From contig JALHPX010000033.1 of the NCBI GenBank assembly GCA_022842225.1, positions 1-13,463 of the forward strand: 13,463 nucleotides of DNA, given 5' to 3'. This document shows, piece by piece, positions 6,705 through 12,551 of the stretch. A program made the translations under genes and the position numbers. Positions within the stretch are counted from its first letter, which is position 1. Every line of letters begins with the position of its first letter. A model generated the notes under the pieces. It did not search any database. It had not been told where the DNA came from and saw nothing but the letters and a program-made list of their open reading frames with translations. This DNA comes from a bacterium (GTDB lineage Bacteria; Bdellovibrionota; FAC87; UBA2466).

Positions 6705-8027
6705 TTAACGATTCCGGATTCGGTAGAATCCGCCTTCCACCGGGGCGAACACATCCCCATCTTTTCCGATCGCCCAGAGGCTGGAGTTAGGTCCGGCAGC
6801 GGTCGGTACGCTGAATAAAACGTTCTCCGCTCCGTCAGAGAGGTCTACCGCCAGGAATCTTGAGATGCCGGAACCAGTGGCCATGTCGGAGACGTAAAGA
6901 AATCCGCTAGTATCTGAGAGCGCAAAAGCGTTACTCACTTCCGCAAGGGGCAGCCGCCATGCGATCGATCCGTCCGAGAGACGCAAGGCCGCTAAGCCGC
7001 CTTTTCCGTCCTTCGTGCCAGAGAGGAAGATCAGCAATCCTCGGGAAACAGAGAATCCGAGATTATGCATGCCGGGGCTGCCTTTGGCGTCGGGGAAAGG
7101 AATCGATTTGAATACGAGCCGTCCCTCCGCCTGAGTGACGCAATGGACGGTGCTAGAAATGGTCGATCCTCCGGGAGGCAAAGAATTCGCGCACACTCGG
7201 TTTCCAGTGACCACAGCGTTGGAGCTTCCGAGTGGATCCTCCCCGTCACTCACTCGGTACGCCCAGGTGAACTCCTTTTTCATTGAGCGCGTGTTCGAAT
7301 CAAACTCCCAGCGAAGCAAGTAGCGTCCCGCGACGATATAGAATGCTCCCGCTAAATCGGTGACGGGTCGACTCGGGGTGAATGTCTGGTCACTCAAGAT
7401 GCGCACACCCTTCCAGGTGATGTCTCGCATGTCGATGCGAGTCCGAATCAAGAACTTCGGCTCCTTGGTCGGCGATAGAATCGCAGGCTCGGTGGAGACA
7501 ATAAGAGCGGCGCTTCCCATCGACGTGACCAACATGTTGCCATCTGGAAGGAAATTCAAACCGTTCCATGAACTGATATTTGGAAAAGCTTCGGAAAAAA
7601 CAGGGTGAGAGAGATCCTCGTCCAACCGAACCAGTTGATTGGGCGTGGTCCACCAAAGTCGTTGTCGATTGTCGATAAGCCCACCGCCCGAAAATGGGTA
7701 GGAAGCCTTAAGGTTGAACTGGTGCTCCGGCACGCCAGTCATGTCCATGGTGTCGAGACGATAAGCCTTGATCAGACCCGTCCCCATTTCCTGGAAATAG
7801 AAAAAGTTGCGCCCGTGGAGTTGATTAATACCTTCGTTGTCTGTCGCGAAATGGTGCACTTCGACTGCGCCTGGAACGGGTCCTGGCAAGAGCGAGCTCT
7901 TTCCGCCTCGACTGCTCTGATGGATCGTTGGCCAAGGAACAGCGCCTAGTTGGAGCGGCTCCGCTTGTAAGGCTGAAGCTGCGAATAACAGGGATATTCC
8001 AGCAAGTGTCTTTAGATGGTTTCTCAT
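6705..8027 (-). CDS. Secreted beta-propeller-like protein of unknown function
   Basis: A 440-residue exported protein; no specific family recognised. Residues 1-22 are a clear Sec signal peptide ending ALQA before E23. The mature part consists of repeated beta-strand units of PQQ/WD-like type, for example RLWWTTPNQLVRLDEDL (about 125-141), YIVAGRYLLRWEFDS, LAALRLSDGSIAWRLPL, GFLYVSDMATGSGISRFLAVDLSDG and GGFYRIRN at the end, which suggests a six- to eight-bladed propeller (YncE or quinoprotein-like fold). Two cysteines (about 279 and 294) could form a disulfide. Start ATG 8027-8025 is backed by CGGAG with a 6-base spacer. It is transcribed divergently from the TetR gene and precedes the PlsC-like gene, so TetR control of this pair is plausible. 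Function, ligand and enzymatic activity cannot be read from the sequence. Confidence 0.85.
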   Translation of the reverse strand: MRNHLKTLAGISLLFAASALQAEPLQLGAVPWPTIHQSSRGGKSSLLPGPVPGAVEVHHFATDNEGINQLHGRNFFYFQEMGTGLIKAYRLDTMDMTGVPEHQFNLKASYPFSGGGLIDNRQRLWWTTPNQLVRLDEDLSHPVFSEAFPNISSWNGLNFLPDGNMLVTSMGSAALIVSTEPAILSPTKEPKFLIRTRIDMRDITWKGVRILSDQTFTPSRPVTDLAGAFYIVAGRYLLRWEFDSNTRSMKKEFTWAYRVSDGEDPLGSSNAVVTGNRVCANSLPPGGSTISSTVHCVTQAEGRLVFKSIPFPDAKGSPGMHNLGFSVSRGLLIFLSGTKDGKGGLAALRLSDGSIAWRLPLAEVSNAFALSDTSGFLYVSDMATGSGISRFLAVDLSDGAENVLFSVPTAAGPNSSLWAIGKDGDVFAPVEGGFYRIRNR

Positions 8028-8060
8028 AGATGACTCCGGTCATTTCGGTTTAATGCTCTC

Positions 8061-8066
8061 AGTATA
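8061..8066 (-). promoter_or_regulatory. Possible -10 box of the secreted propeller gene (TATACT)
   Basis: TATACT on the minus strand, one mismatch to TATAAT, about 33 bases before the ATG at 8027. The corresponding -35 position (CACTTT/ACACTT) is poor. This is the best promoter candidate on this side of the divergent region. Confidence 0.3.
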
Positions 8067-8106
8067 CGGACCAGGCATTGCGAAAGTGTTTCACTCTAAC
8101 TATCCG

Positions 8107-8114
8107 ATATTACG
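8107..8114. promoter_or_regulatory. Half-site of the TetR palindrome upstream of the divergent gene
   Basis: ATATTACG repeats exactly eight bases of one arm of the 20-bp palindrome at 8196-8215. The second arm here is degenerate (CTTAT only partly matches). It sits about 40 bases upstream of the TATACT box of the propeller gene, so it may be a weaker binding site linking TetR to that gene. Confidence 0.3.
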
Positions 8115-8195
8115 GCGCTTATTCCGCTACTCCTGGCCTTCCCTGGGGTTAAGAACGTAGCCTCCAGACTTGGCTTGCTATTTTATTATGGGCGT

Positions 8196-8215
8196 CATAT
8201 TACGATCGTAATATG
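8196..8215. promoter_or_regulatory. Perfect 20-bp palindrome over the TetR start codon, likely operator
   Basis: CATATTACGATCGTAATATG reads identically on both strands over all 20 bases. Its last three bases are the ATG of the TetR gene. Length, perfect dyad symmetry and position match operators of autoregulated TetR-family repressors. A TATTAT box (8184-8189) lies just upstream, so bound repressor would cover the transcription start. Binding by this TetR is inferred. Confidence 0.75.
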
Positions 8216-8833
8216 GGTGTTCCGCTTACAAGCACATCGCCAAGCAAAGAATCTTCAAGCAAGAAGGATCAAACGCATCTGAGAATCTTGGAAGCCGCTG
8301 GAAAGATTATGCGCGAGCAAGGCTACGCCGGATCGGGCCTACAGAAGATTATGAATTCTGCTGGGCTCACCGTGGGTGGTTTCTATGCGCACTTTCAGTC
8401 GAAGGAGCGCCTGTTTGCCAATGTGATTTCGGATTCGTTTCGCCAGACTCGCGAAAATCTCGCAAAAGTTGTTGGCACTACTTCGGGTCGTGCCTGGGTG
8501 AAAGGCGTGATCTCCGAGTATCTTTCGCCAAAGCACCGCAACGATATTGCTGGCGGGTGTCCGATGCCTGCTCTGCTCTCGGAGATCCCGCGCGCCGGTT
8601 CTACGGCTCGTCAGGTTTTTGAAAAAGAATTTAAGGTTTCACTCGAGCGTTTTCGCGAACGGCTTGAGGAAAAAAACTACCAGCATGCGCAAGTCATTAT
8701 GGCGCTGATGGTGGGAGGAATTTCGTTAGCTCGCGCCGTCCAAGACGACGGGCTGGCCGATGAAATTCTAAAAAGCTGCCGGGAAGCAGCTTTGGGGTTT
8801 GCTAAAGGGAACGGGGTCGTCAATGGGGGTTAG
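8213..8833 (+). CDS. TetR/AcrR-family transcriptional regulator
   Basis: One-component repressor-type regulator, 206 residues. The N-terminal DNA-binding domain spans about 20-70: the three-helix unit runs from HLRILEAAGKIMREQGYAG through SGLQKIMNSAGLTVGGFYAH to FQSKERLF, with the recognition helix around LTVGGFYAHF (53-62). The C-terminal part (75-200) is the helical ligand-binding and dimerisation domain; its GGCPMPALLSEIPR segment (about 113-126) is typical of the AcrR-like group. The ligand cannot be read. The start is ATG 8213, within the perfect palindrome and without a Shine-Dalgarno sequence, so a leaderless or nearly leaderless mRNA is possible. It is divergent from the secreted propeller gene (185-base spacer) and converges on the glycosyltransferase-like gene, with 33 bases between stops. 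Confidence 0.93.
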   Translation: MGVPLTSTSPSKESSSKKDQTHLRILEAAGKIMREQGYAGSGLQKIMNSAGLTVGGFYAHFQSKERLFANVISDSFRQTRENLAKVVGTTSGRAWVKGVISEYLSPKHRNDIAGGCPMPALLSEIPRAGSTARQVFEKEFKVSLERFRERLEEKNYQHAQVIMALMVGGISLARAVQDDGLADEILKSCREAALGFAKGNGVVNGG

Positions 8834-8850
8834 CAATATGTTCTGCGGAA

Positions 8851-8862
8851 CTGAAATTTCAG
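8851..8862. other. 12-bp palindrome between convergent TetR and glycosyltransferase genes
   Basis: CTGAAATTTCAG is a perfect palindrome in the 33-base gap between two convergent stop codons. Position would suit a bidirectional terminator, but the stem is AT-rich, has essentially no loop and no strong T-run, so the terminator role is doubtful. Confidence 0.2.
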
Positions 8863-8866
8863 ATCG

Positions 8867-10108
8867 TTAGTGGCTAGCTTGAAGTCCAAGCAAAGCTAAT
8901 TTTTTTAACGCTTCAAACTGGCGCGGGGAATACTCCGACGGATCTTGTGTCTGTTGCGTAAACGCGCCTAAGTCCTCGGTGCTCTGAACCAGTGTCAGAG
9001 TTTTTTGGACGCGTGTGTCTCCAAAGGCTGAGAGTTTCTTGGCAAAACCGTCCCAGAACTCCAGCTCTTGGCCGGCCACACAATCCCAAAAATGCTCGGG
9101 CAAGGCGACGTTGCCGCCCCACAGGTACCAGTGTCCGTTGGAAGTAGGCCCCACGACAAATCCAGGCTTGCGCAAAATCTCTAAGCTCTCGGTGAGCAAG
9201 CTCGCGGAGAGTTGCGGGCAGTCGCATCCTAAGAAGAAAACAGATCGGTACTTCAGCAGAAGCTCGCCGTATAGGCGGCCCATGTTTTGCGGCTCGGTTT
9301 GTTCGCCTTGTTTGAGGCAAGTCAGCCCACTCCAAAGCGGGTGCGTGACGGCATGTGGTTCGTGAATGGCCCAATGGGGAAAGATAGGCTCTCTCTCTTT
9401 TACCTTTTCGAGCAGCCCCTCCACGGCTTCTAGGCTTGTGCGATAAAACGTCTCGGCAAAATCCTTCCCCACCTCGCGCGCAAACGCTGGCTTCACCGTC
9501 GACAAACCAGGCGTGCGCACAAAGCAAACAATAGCCGTGCCACGTCGCTGCCAATTCGCCACGACTTCCATTGGGTCGAGCCAGTTTCTGGAACGCAGGT
9601 AAATCTGTTTCCAATCTAATTTAAGCGCTGGTTCTTCTGAGCGTACCGATTCGGGGTGCCTTTGCACCGGGATCGAACGCGAGAGAATATCTTTTTCCAA
9701 ACCCGAGAGCCCCAGCTCCGAAATTTCATAGGGTTGTCTATCGGCAAAGAGTGCGCGCCACGCGCTGGCTTTCATCAATATCGAAAACTGCCGCAACATG
9801 GGCAGGTGATCAGAAACCTTTTGCAGAGCATCGAGTGCGGCTCCACCCTCGCGGAATTCTCGCAGAACGGGAAAAAGATGAATCCCCCCTGCATTCTCCT
9901 CTACTACTCCTTGAACGTGGAGAAGCGCCCCAAGCGTGAGAACGCACTGGGGAGGCACGCACCAAACCCAATCGCCCATCGGCTCCGGTCGGTCACTCTC
10001 TAACCATTCCACGGAATGGAAACGCTCCTTTAAGAGCCCGAGCGAGCGCATATGGAGTTCACGACGTTGGGAACCAAAGCTGATGACGGTCAATTTAGGT
10101 GCGAGCAT
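8867..10108 (-). CDS. Two-part glycosyltransferase-like protein: degenerate GT2-like N-terminus plus DUF2064 domain
   Basis: 413 residues from the ATG at 10108 (a TTG just before it is also in frame). The C-terminal half (about 190-375) is recognisable as the DUF2064/TIGR04282-type transferase domain (nucleotide-diphospho-sugar fold): FVRTPGLSTVKPAFA (196-210) matches the FxKxPxPGxVKTRL start motif, FFLGCDCPQL (291-300) matches GTDSPxLP, and GPTSNGHWYLWGG (320-332) matches GPAxDGGYYLIG. Several key residues are changed (KTRL to KPAF, DSP to DCP, DGGY to NGHW). The N-terminal half (1-185) has a weaker GT2 pattern: GDWVWCVPP (45-53) where a family-2 enzyme has GDxLLFLHAD, and later ELGLSGLEKDILSR where the acceptor-side motif would lie. 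The partner family TIGR04283 is GT2-like and often neighbours or fuses with TIGR04282, which supports this reading. The sugar substrate is unknown, and it may be catalytically altered. Confidence 0.78.
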   Translation of the reverse strand: MLAPKLTVISFGSQRRELHMRSLGLLKERFHSVEWLESDRPEPMGDWVWCVPPQCVLTLGALLHVQGVVEENAGGIHLFPVLREFREGGAALDALQKVSDHLPMLRQFSILMKASAWRALFADRQPYEISELGLSGLEKDILSRSIPVQRHPESVRSEEPALKLDWKQIYLRSRNWLDPMEVVANWQRRGTAIVCFVRTPGLSTVKPAFAREVGKDFAETFYRTSLEAVEGLLEKVKEREPIFPHWAIHEPHAVTHPLWSGLTCLKQGEQTEPQNMGRLYGELLLKYRSVFFLGCDCPQLSASLLTESLEILRKPGFVVGPTSNGHWYLWGGNVALPEHFWDCVAGQELEFWDGFAKKLSAFGDTRVQKTLTLVQSTEDLGAFTQQTQDPSEYSPRQFEALKKLALLGLQASH

Positions 10109-10310
10109 CAAAGTAGTGAAGTTCTAACCGACGCCCAGGTAAAGCCGCAATGCAGTGAATTACTGCTGAGAGACTTCGAAATTCGCCAGATAGATATTGA
10201 AAACCTCGTAGCGATTGGTCCCGCTGCTGTGTGTGATGAACGCCTTCGCAAGTAACTCCATGGACAAATGAGCTCAAAGAGTTTAGTTTCCCAAGCGATC
10301 ACTTCGATGT
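10109..10310. other. Intergenic region between glycosyltransferase-like gene and tRNA
   Basis: About 200 bases without a supportable gene; short open frames on both strands lack ribosome-binding sites and recognisable content. It must hold the promoters of the leftward glycosyltransferase-like gene and the rightward tRNA, but no convincing -35/-10 pair stands out. Confidence 0.4.
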
Positions 10311-10383
10311 GGCTGGGTAGCTCAGTTGGTAGAGCAAGGGAATCATAATCCTTTGGTCGGGGGTTCGAGTCCCTCCCCAGCTA
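10311..10383 (+). tRNA. tRNA-Met (anticodon CAU), elongator type
   Basis: Cloverleaf of 73 bases. Acceptor stem GGCTGGG pairs with CCCAGCT (last pair G-U), discriminator A at 10383. D-arm GCTC-AGTTGGTA-GAGC. Anticodon arm AGGGA-ATCATAA-TCCTT with anticodon CAT at 10344-10346 and one G-U pair. Variable loop TGGTC. T-arm GGGGG-TTCGAGT-CCCTC. The CCA end is not encoded and a run of five T follows. The GGGAATCATAATCC anticodon arm and GGGGGTTC T-arm resemble elongator tRNA-Met. A C1-A72 initiator mismatch is absent. A lysidine-modified tRNA-Ile2 also uses a CAU gene and is the main alternative. Confidence 0.93.
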
Positions 10384-10399
10384 TTTTTCTTCAAAGTAA

Positions 10400-10779
10400 A
10401 TTTCCAATACGTCACGTGAATGGCATACCGAAATCGCGCGCTGGCAAATGCAGTCCAATGGCAATAGCGCAACGGTAGCTAAACTCATGCTTCTGCTGCT
10501 GGATCCTCCCAATTTGGGTACTGCAGAAGTGGCGGCAGAACTGGTGGCCACAGATTTTGTGACATCGGCACTGGCTCGAGATTGCCAGTTTGCGGACTTC
10601 CTCCACATCTGGTTCGTCTCGGACGCCAGGGAATCAATCGCGCCATCCAAGGAAATATCTGGATCACTGACGCAGGCCTCGGCCAGCTCTTTAGCCTTCG
10701 CCAGGAATTACCAAACTTCATACCTCTTGCCCTACAACTGCAAAATGTTAAACACACTCTTTTAGAAAGCGGAGGCTGA
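10400..10779 (+). pseudogene. Possible frameshifted small gene between the tRNA and the GTG-start secreted protein
   Basis: No intact gene fills 10384-10780, but two consecutive plus-strand frames look coding. The frame open from 10400 reads protein-like with G-rich first codon positions (SREWHTEIARWQMQSNG, then VAKLMLLLLDPPNLGTAEVA, then CQFADFLHIWFVSDA) to about 10625. From there it becomes Ser/Ala-rich and shadow-like, while the frame one base back continues sensibly (QGINRAIQGNIWITDAGLGQ, then LFSLRQELPNF, ending VKHTLLESGG) to a TGA at 10777-10779, one base before the next GTG. A single frameshift near 10600-10630 would join them into roughly 125 codons. No good start codon with a ribosome-binding site was found (ATG at 10448 is the first), so this may be a decayed gene, a sequencing error, or chance. 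A minus-strand frame (10381-10650) is a weaker alternative. Product unknown. Confidence 0.3.
10771..10775 (+). promoter_or_regulatory. Ribosome binding site of the GTG-start secreted protein (GGAGG)
   Basis: GGAGG with a 5-base spacer to GTG at 10781. It decides the GTG start, which also begins a proper signal peptide. Confidence 0.65.
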
Positions 10780-10780
10780 G

Positions 10781-11617
10781 GTGGTCAGTTACTTTCCTAC
10801 TCTCTTGATTGCTTTGAATTTTATTGCAGCGACCTACGCGCACTGTGAAGTGGAGAGATTCTTCGATCGCGGCGAGGCAACGCGCAATACTTCCAATCCC
10901 ATTCGTGATGATCGAGCGTTGGGAAGCGATCCTTCTGGGGGGTACAAGTTTCGAGAAAATGGGAGAGACCGCGCTGACGCTGGTCGATTTGGTGAAGGAA
11001 TCTCCCAAAACGGTATGAATTCCTCGAATTCTGCGGATTCCTCGCAAGATTCCGACCCGAATACCTTTGGCACATCTGCCTACTACAACTCGTTTTCCTC
11101 TGCATACCAGCCGCCGGTGCGTAACGGCTATATTTCTTATTTTACTAACGGCCGATATTACTGGGTCACACCCATTCAGTATAAGCAGCTTATGAATATA
11201 CGCTCACGGAACTACACCGATCACGAACGGCAGGAAGGCCTGATAGTGGATCTCAACAGCGCGTACCGAAGTAACCCGGGAGTGCCGCTTCGGCTATTCT
11301 CGCCCACTTCCTCGCGAGTTTCTCGATTCACCTCAGCCCACAGTCACAATCGCACTTGGTTCTATCCGTACCTCAATTCAGGTTACCAAGCAGACCAATG
11401 TGTAAAGGAAAGCGAGAAGGTAAACGGGGTGGAAATCTGCGAGCGTTATTTGACGGGTGTGCCCGGCTATCGTCCGCACAGCTACATTATTGCATGTGTA
11501 TCGAAGGAAGAGCGTCTACCAAGGGAAAAAGCTAAATCGATAGCCCAAAAACTGGAAGCCGTACAATGCGTGGACTTTGTAGACGGTCCAATGCCGAACC
11601 CGCGTCCAAATCCTTAA
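10781..11617 (+). CDS. Secreted hypothetical protein with Ser/Asn-rich linker
   Basis: 278 residues, GTG start with a GGAGG ribosome-binding site. No family recognised. Residues 1-20 form a Sec signal peptide ending ATYA before H21; the Cys at 22 is not in a good lipobox, so a lipoprotein is unlikely. The mature N-terminal part (about 23-110) is charged then Ser/Asn/Asp-rich and probably disordered (NSSNSADSSQDSDPN). The C-terminal part (about 112-270) looks folded, rich in Tyr and aromatic residues (NGYISYFTNGRYYWVTPIQY, then RTWFYPYLNSGYQ), and contains four cysteines (QCVKE, EICERY, IACVS, VQCVDF) that could make two disulfides. The end is Pro-rich (GPMPNPRPNP). It is expected in the periplasm, on the surface or outside the cell. 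Function unknown. Confidence 0.8.
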   Translation: MVSYFPTLLIALNFIAATYAHCEVERFFDRGEATRNTSNPIRDDRALGSDPSGGYKFRENGRDRADAGRFGEGISQNGMNSSNSADSSQDSDPNTFGTSAYYNSFSSAYQPPVRNGYISYFTNGRYYWVTPIQYKQLMNIRSRNYTDHERQEGLIVDLNSAYRSNPGVPLRLFSPTSSRVSRFTSAHSHNRTWFYPYLNSGYQADQCVKESEKVNGVEICERYLTGVPGYRPHSYIIACVSKEERLPREKAKSIAQKLEAVQCVDFVDGPMPNPRPNP

Positions 11618-11739
11618 CTATTACCGGGGAAACCATTTTGCCTCTCGAGCCGTCTGCCCAGGGATATCGAGAAATGCCGCAGCAATGTGCAGTGGATGTA
11701 TGAGCAAGGTGAAGCCTTTGCCCGCACACTTGCCTTGCC
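11618..11739 (+). other. Unassigned tail between convergent genes, possible coding remnant
   Basis: About 120 bases between the stop of the secreted protein and the stop of the tail-anchored protein. One plus frame reads TITGETILPLEPSAQGYREM before a stop at 11698-11700; another, in frame with the secreted protein beyond its stop, reads RLPRDIEKCRSNVQWMYEQG and ends with a TAA at 11741-11743 that overlaps the opposing stop. Both look protein-like but neither has a start. A 6-bp inverted repeat TCTCGA/TCGAGA (11643-11672) is present without a T-run. Confidence 0.25.
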
Positions 11740-12333
11740 TTAACCTCTGAACAAAAAGAAGATCGACAAGGCAACGATCACCACAATCAAGATCAAACCG
11801 CTTTTGGCATTTGGTTCGGTCTTGGCGTTTTTGAGCTTTAACCACTCATCGTCGCTCAAAAGCTTTTCTTGGTGCTTGGGACAGAGGCCTGGACCATCTT
11901 GCTCGTAATCGCATTGGGGGCAGTAATGAGCCGAGTGGTCGAAATCCACTGGGGCTTTTTCAGCTACAAAGTTGCTTGGGTCGATTCCATAAGCACCGAT
12001 TTCGTCGCGTAAGCGCAGAACATCGCTATCAGCGATATCAAAAAAGATGCAGGCAAAATCTTCCTTCACGCCACCTAAAAGCGGATCGACTTGCGAGAAT
12101 TTTTCATTCTGTTGACGGAATAATTCGTCGTCCAACGTGCGCGTAAATTCAGCGCCGGCCTCCGTGAGGAGCTTCTCGATATTGCCGGCATCGCGGGCGT
12201 TAAAGGGGCCATATTGCTTCTTCATGCGTGGGAAACTAATGGTTTTGCTGCCAAAACTCCAGCGTGGTGTGGATGACTCGCCTTTGCGGCGGCCTATTTG
12301 CGACCCAGGAGCTGGCAACTGCAGCCGCGCCAT
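11740..12333 (-). CDS. Tail-anchored membrane protein with CPxC...CPxH metal-binding motif
   Basis: 197 residues. The ATG at 12333 has GGAGG with a 7-base spacer, which supports the full-length start although the first 36 residues are basic and low in structure. Residues 37-125 form a small alpha/beta domain beginning MKKQYGPFNARDAGNIEKLL and including FACIFFDIADSDVLRLRDEI; it loosely recalls DUF2007-like domains but is not assignable. Residues 137-159 carry CPQCDYEQDGPGLCPKH with ligands C138, C141, C151 and H154. This closely follows the heavy-metal-binding-domain pattern (YxCPMHPE..DxPGxCPKCGMxL) with Cys and His exchanged, or a small zinc ribbon. Residues 179-195 are a single hydrophobic segment ending FFLFRG, so the bulk of the protein should face the cytoplasm if it is a tail anchor. 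It may sense or bind metal; that is inference. Confidence 0.8.
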   Translation of the reverse strand: MARLQLPAPGSQIGRRKGESSTPRWSFGSKTISFPRMKKQYGPFNARDAGNIEKLLTEAGAEFTRTLDDELFRQQNEKFSQVDPLLGGVKEDFACIFFDIADSDVLRLRDEIGAYGIDPSNFVAEKAPVDFDHSAHYCPQCDYEQDGPGLCPKHQEKLLSDDEWLKLKNAKTEPNAKSGLILIVVIVALSIFFLFRG

Positions 12334-12377
12334 GTTAAACCCTCCCCCTTCTTCAATAGCCCCTATCGGGTAGGTAT

Positions 12378-12551
12378 ATGCATTTACGTAGGCTCTTTGC
12401 TTTTTGTGTTTCGTTTTCTATTTGTTCCTCTCTAGGCGCGGCGACCGGTCCTAAGGCTTCGCTTTTGCGGCTACCTGATTTCCGAGCACGATCCCAAGAG
12501 TGTCATTGGCCGGATCGCGCCTTCTGTCCTCATCTAAAAACCCTATGTTAA
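12378..12551 (+). CDS. Small secreted Cys-containing peptide (57 residues)
   Basis: A short open frame from ATG 12378 to TAA 12549-12551. The N-terminus MHLRRLFAFCVSFSIC, continuing SSLGAATG, has the basic start, hydrophobic core and small residues of a Sec signal peptide (cleavage near residue 22-23). The mature part would be about 35 residues with cysteines at 42, 50 and 57, ending RAFCPHLKTLC. The ribosome-binding site is weak (GTAGG very close to the ATG). It is divergent from the tail-anchored protein gene (44 bases apart) and its stop overlaps the stop of the convergent propeller gene by 4 bases (shared TTAA). Function unknown; a chance frame cannot be excluded at this length. Confidence 0.42.
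   Translation: MHLRRLFAFCVSFSICSSLGAATGPKASLLRLPDFRARSQECHWPDRAFCPHLKTLC

Noticed and set aside
8913..9614. 233-residue open frame on the minus strand inside the glycosyltransferase-like gene
   Set aside because: Arg/Ala/Gly-rich shadow translation in another frame; the longer frame shows DUF2064 motifs and better codon use.
10381..10650. 89-residue minus-strand frame next to the tRNA
   Set aside because: Reads reasonably well but starts at TTG without a ribosome-binding site, has a stop just upstream of its coding-like part, and is codon-aligned antisense to a plus-strand frame that looks at least as good. Kept only as an alternative.
11643..11672. Inverted repeat TCTCGA/TCGAGA as a transcription terminator
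   Set aside because: Six-base stem with an 18-base loop and no following T-run.
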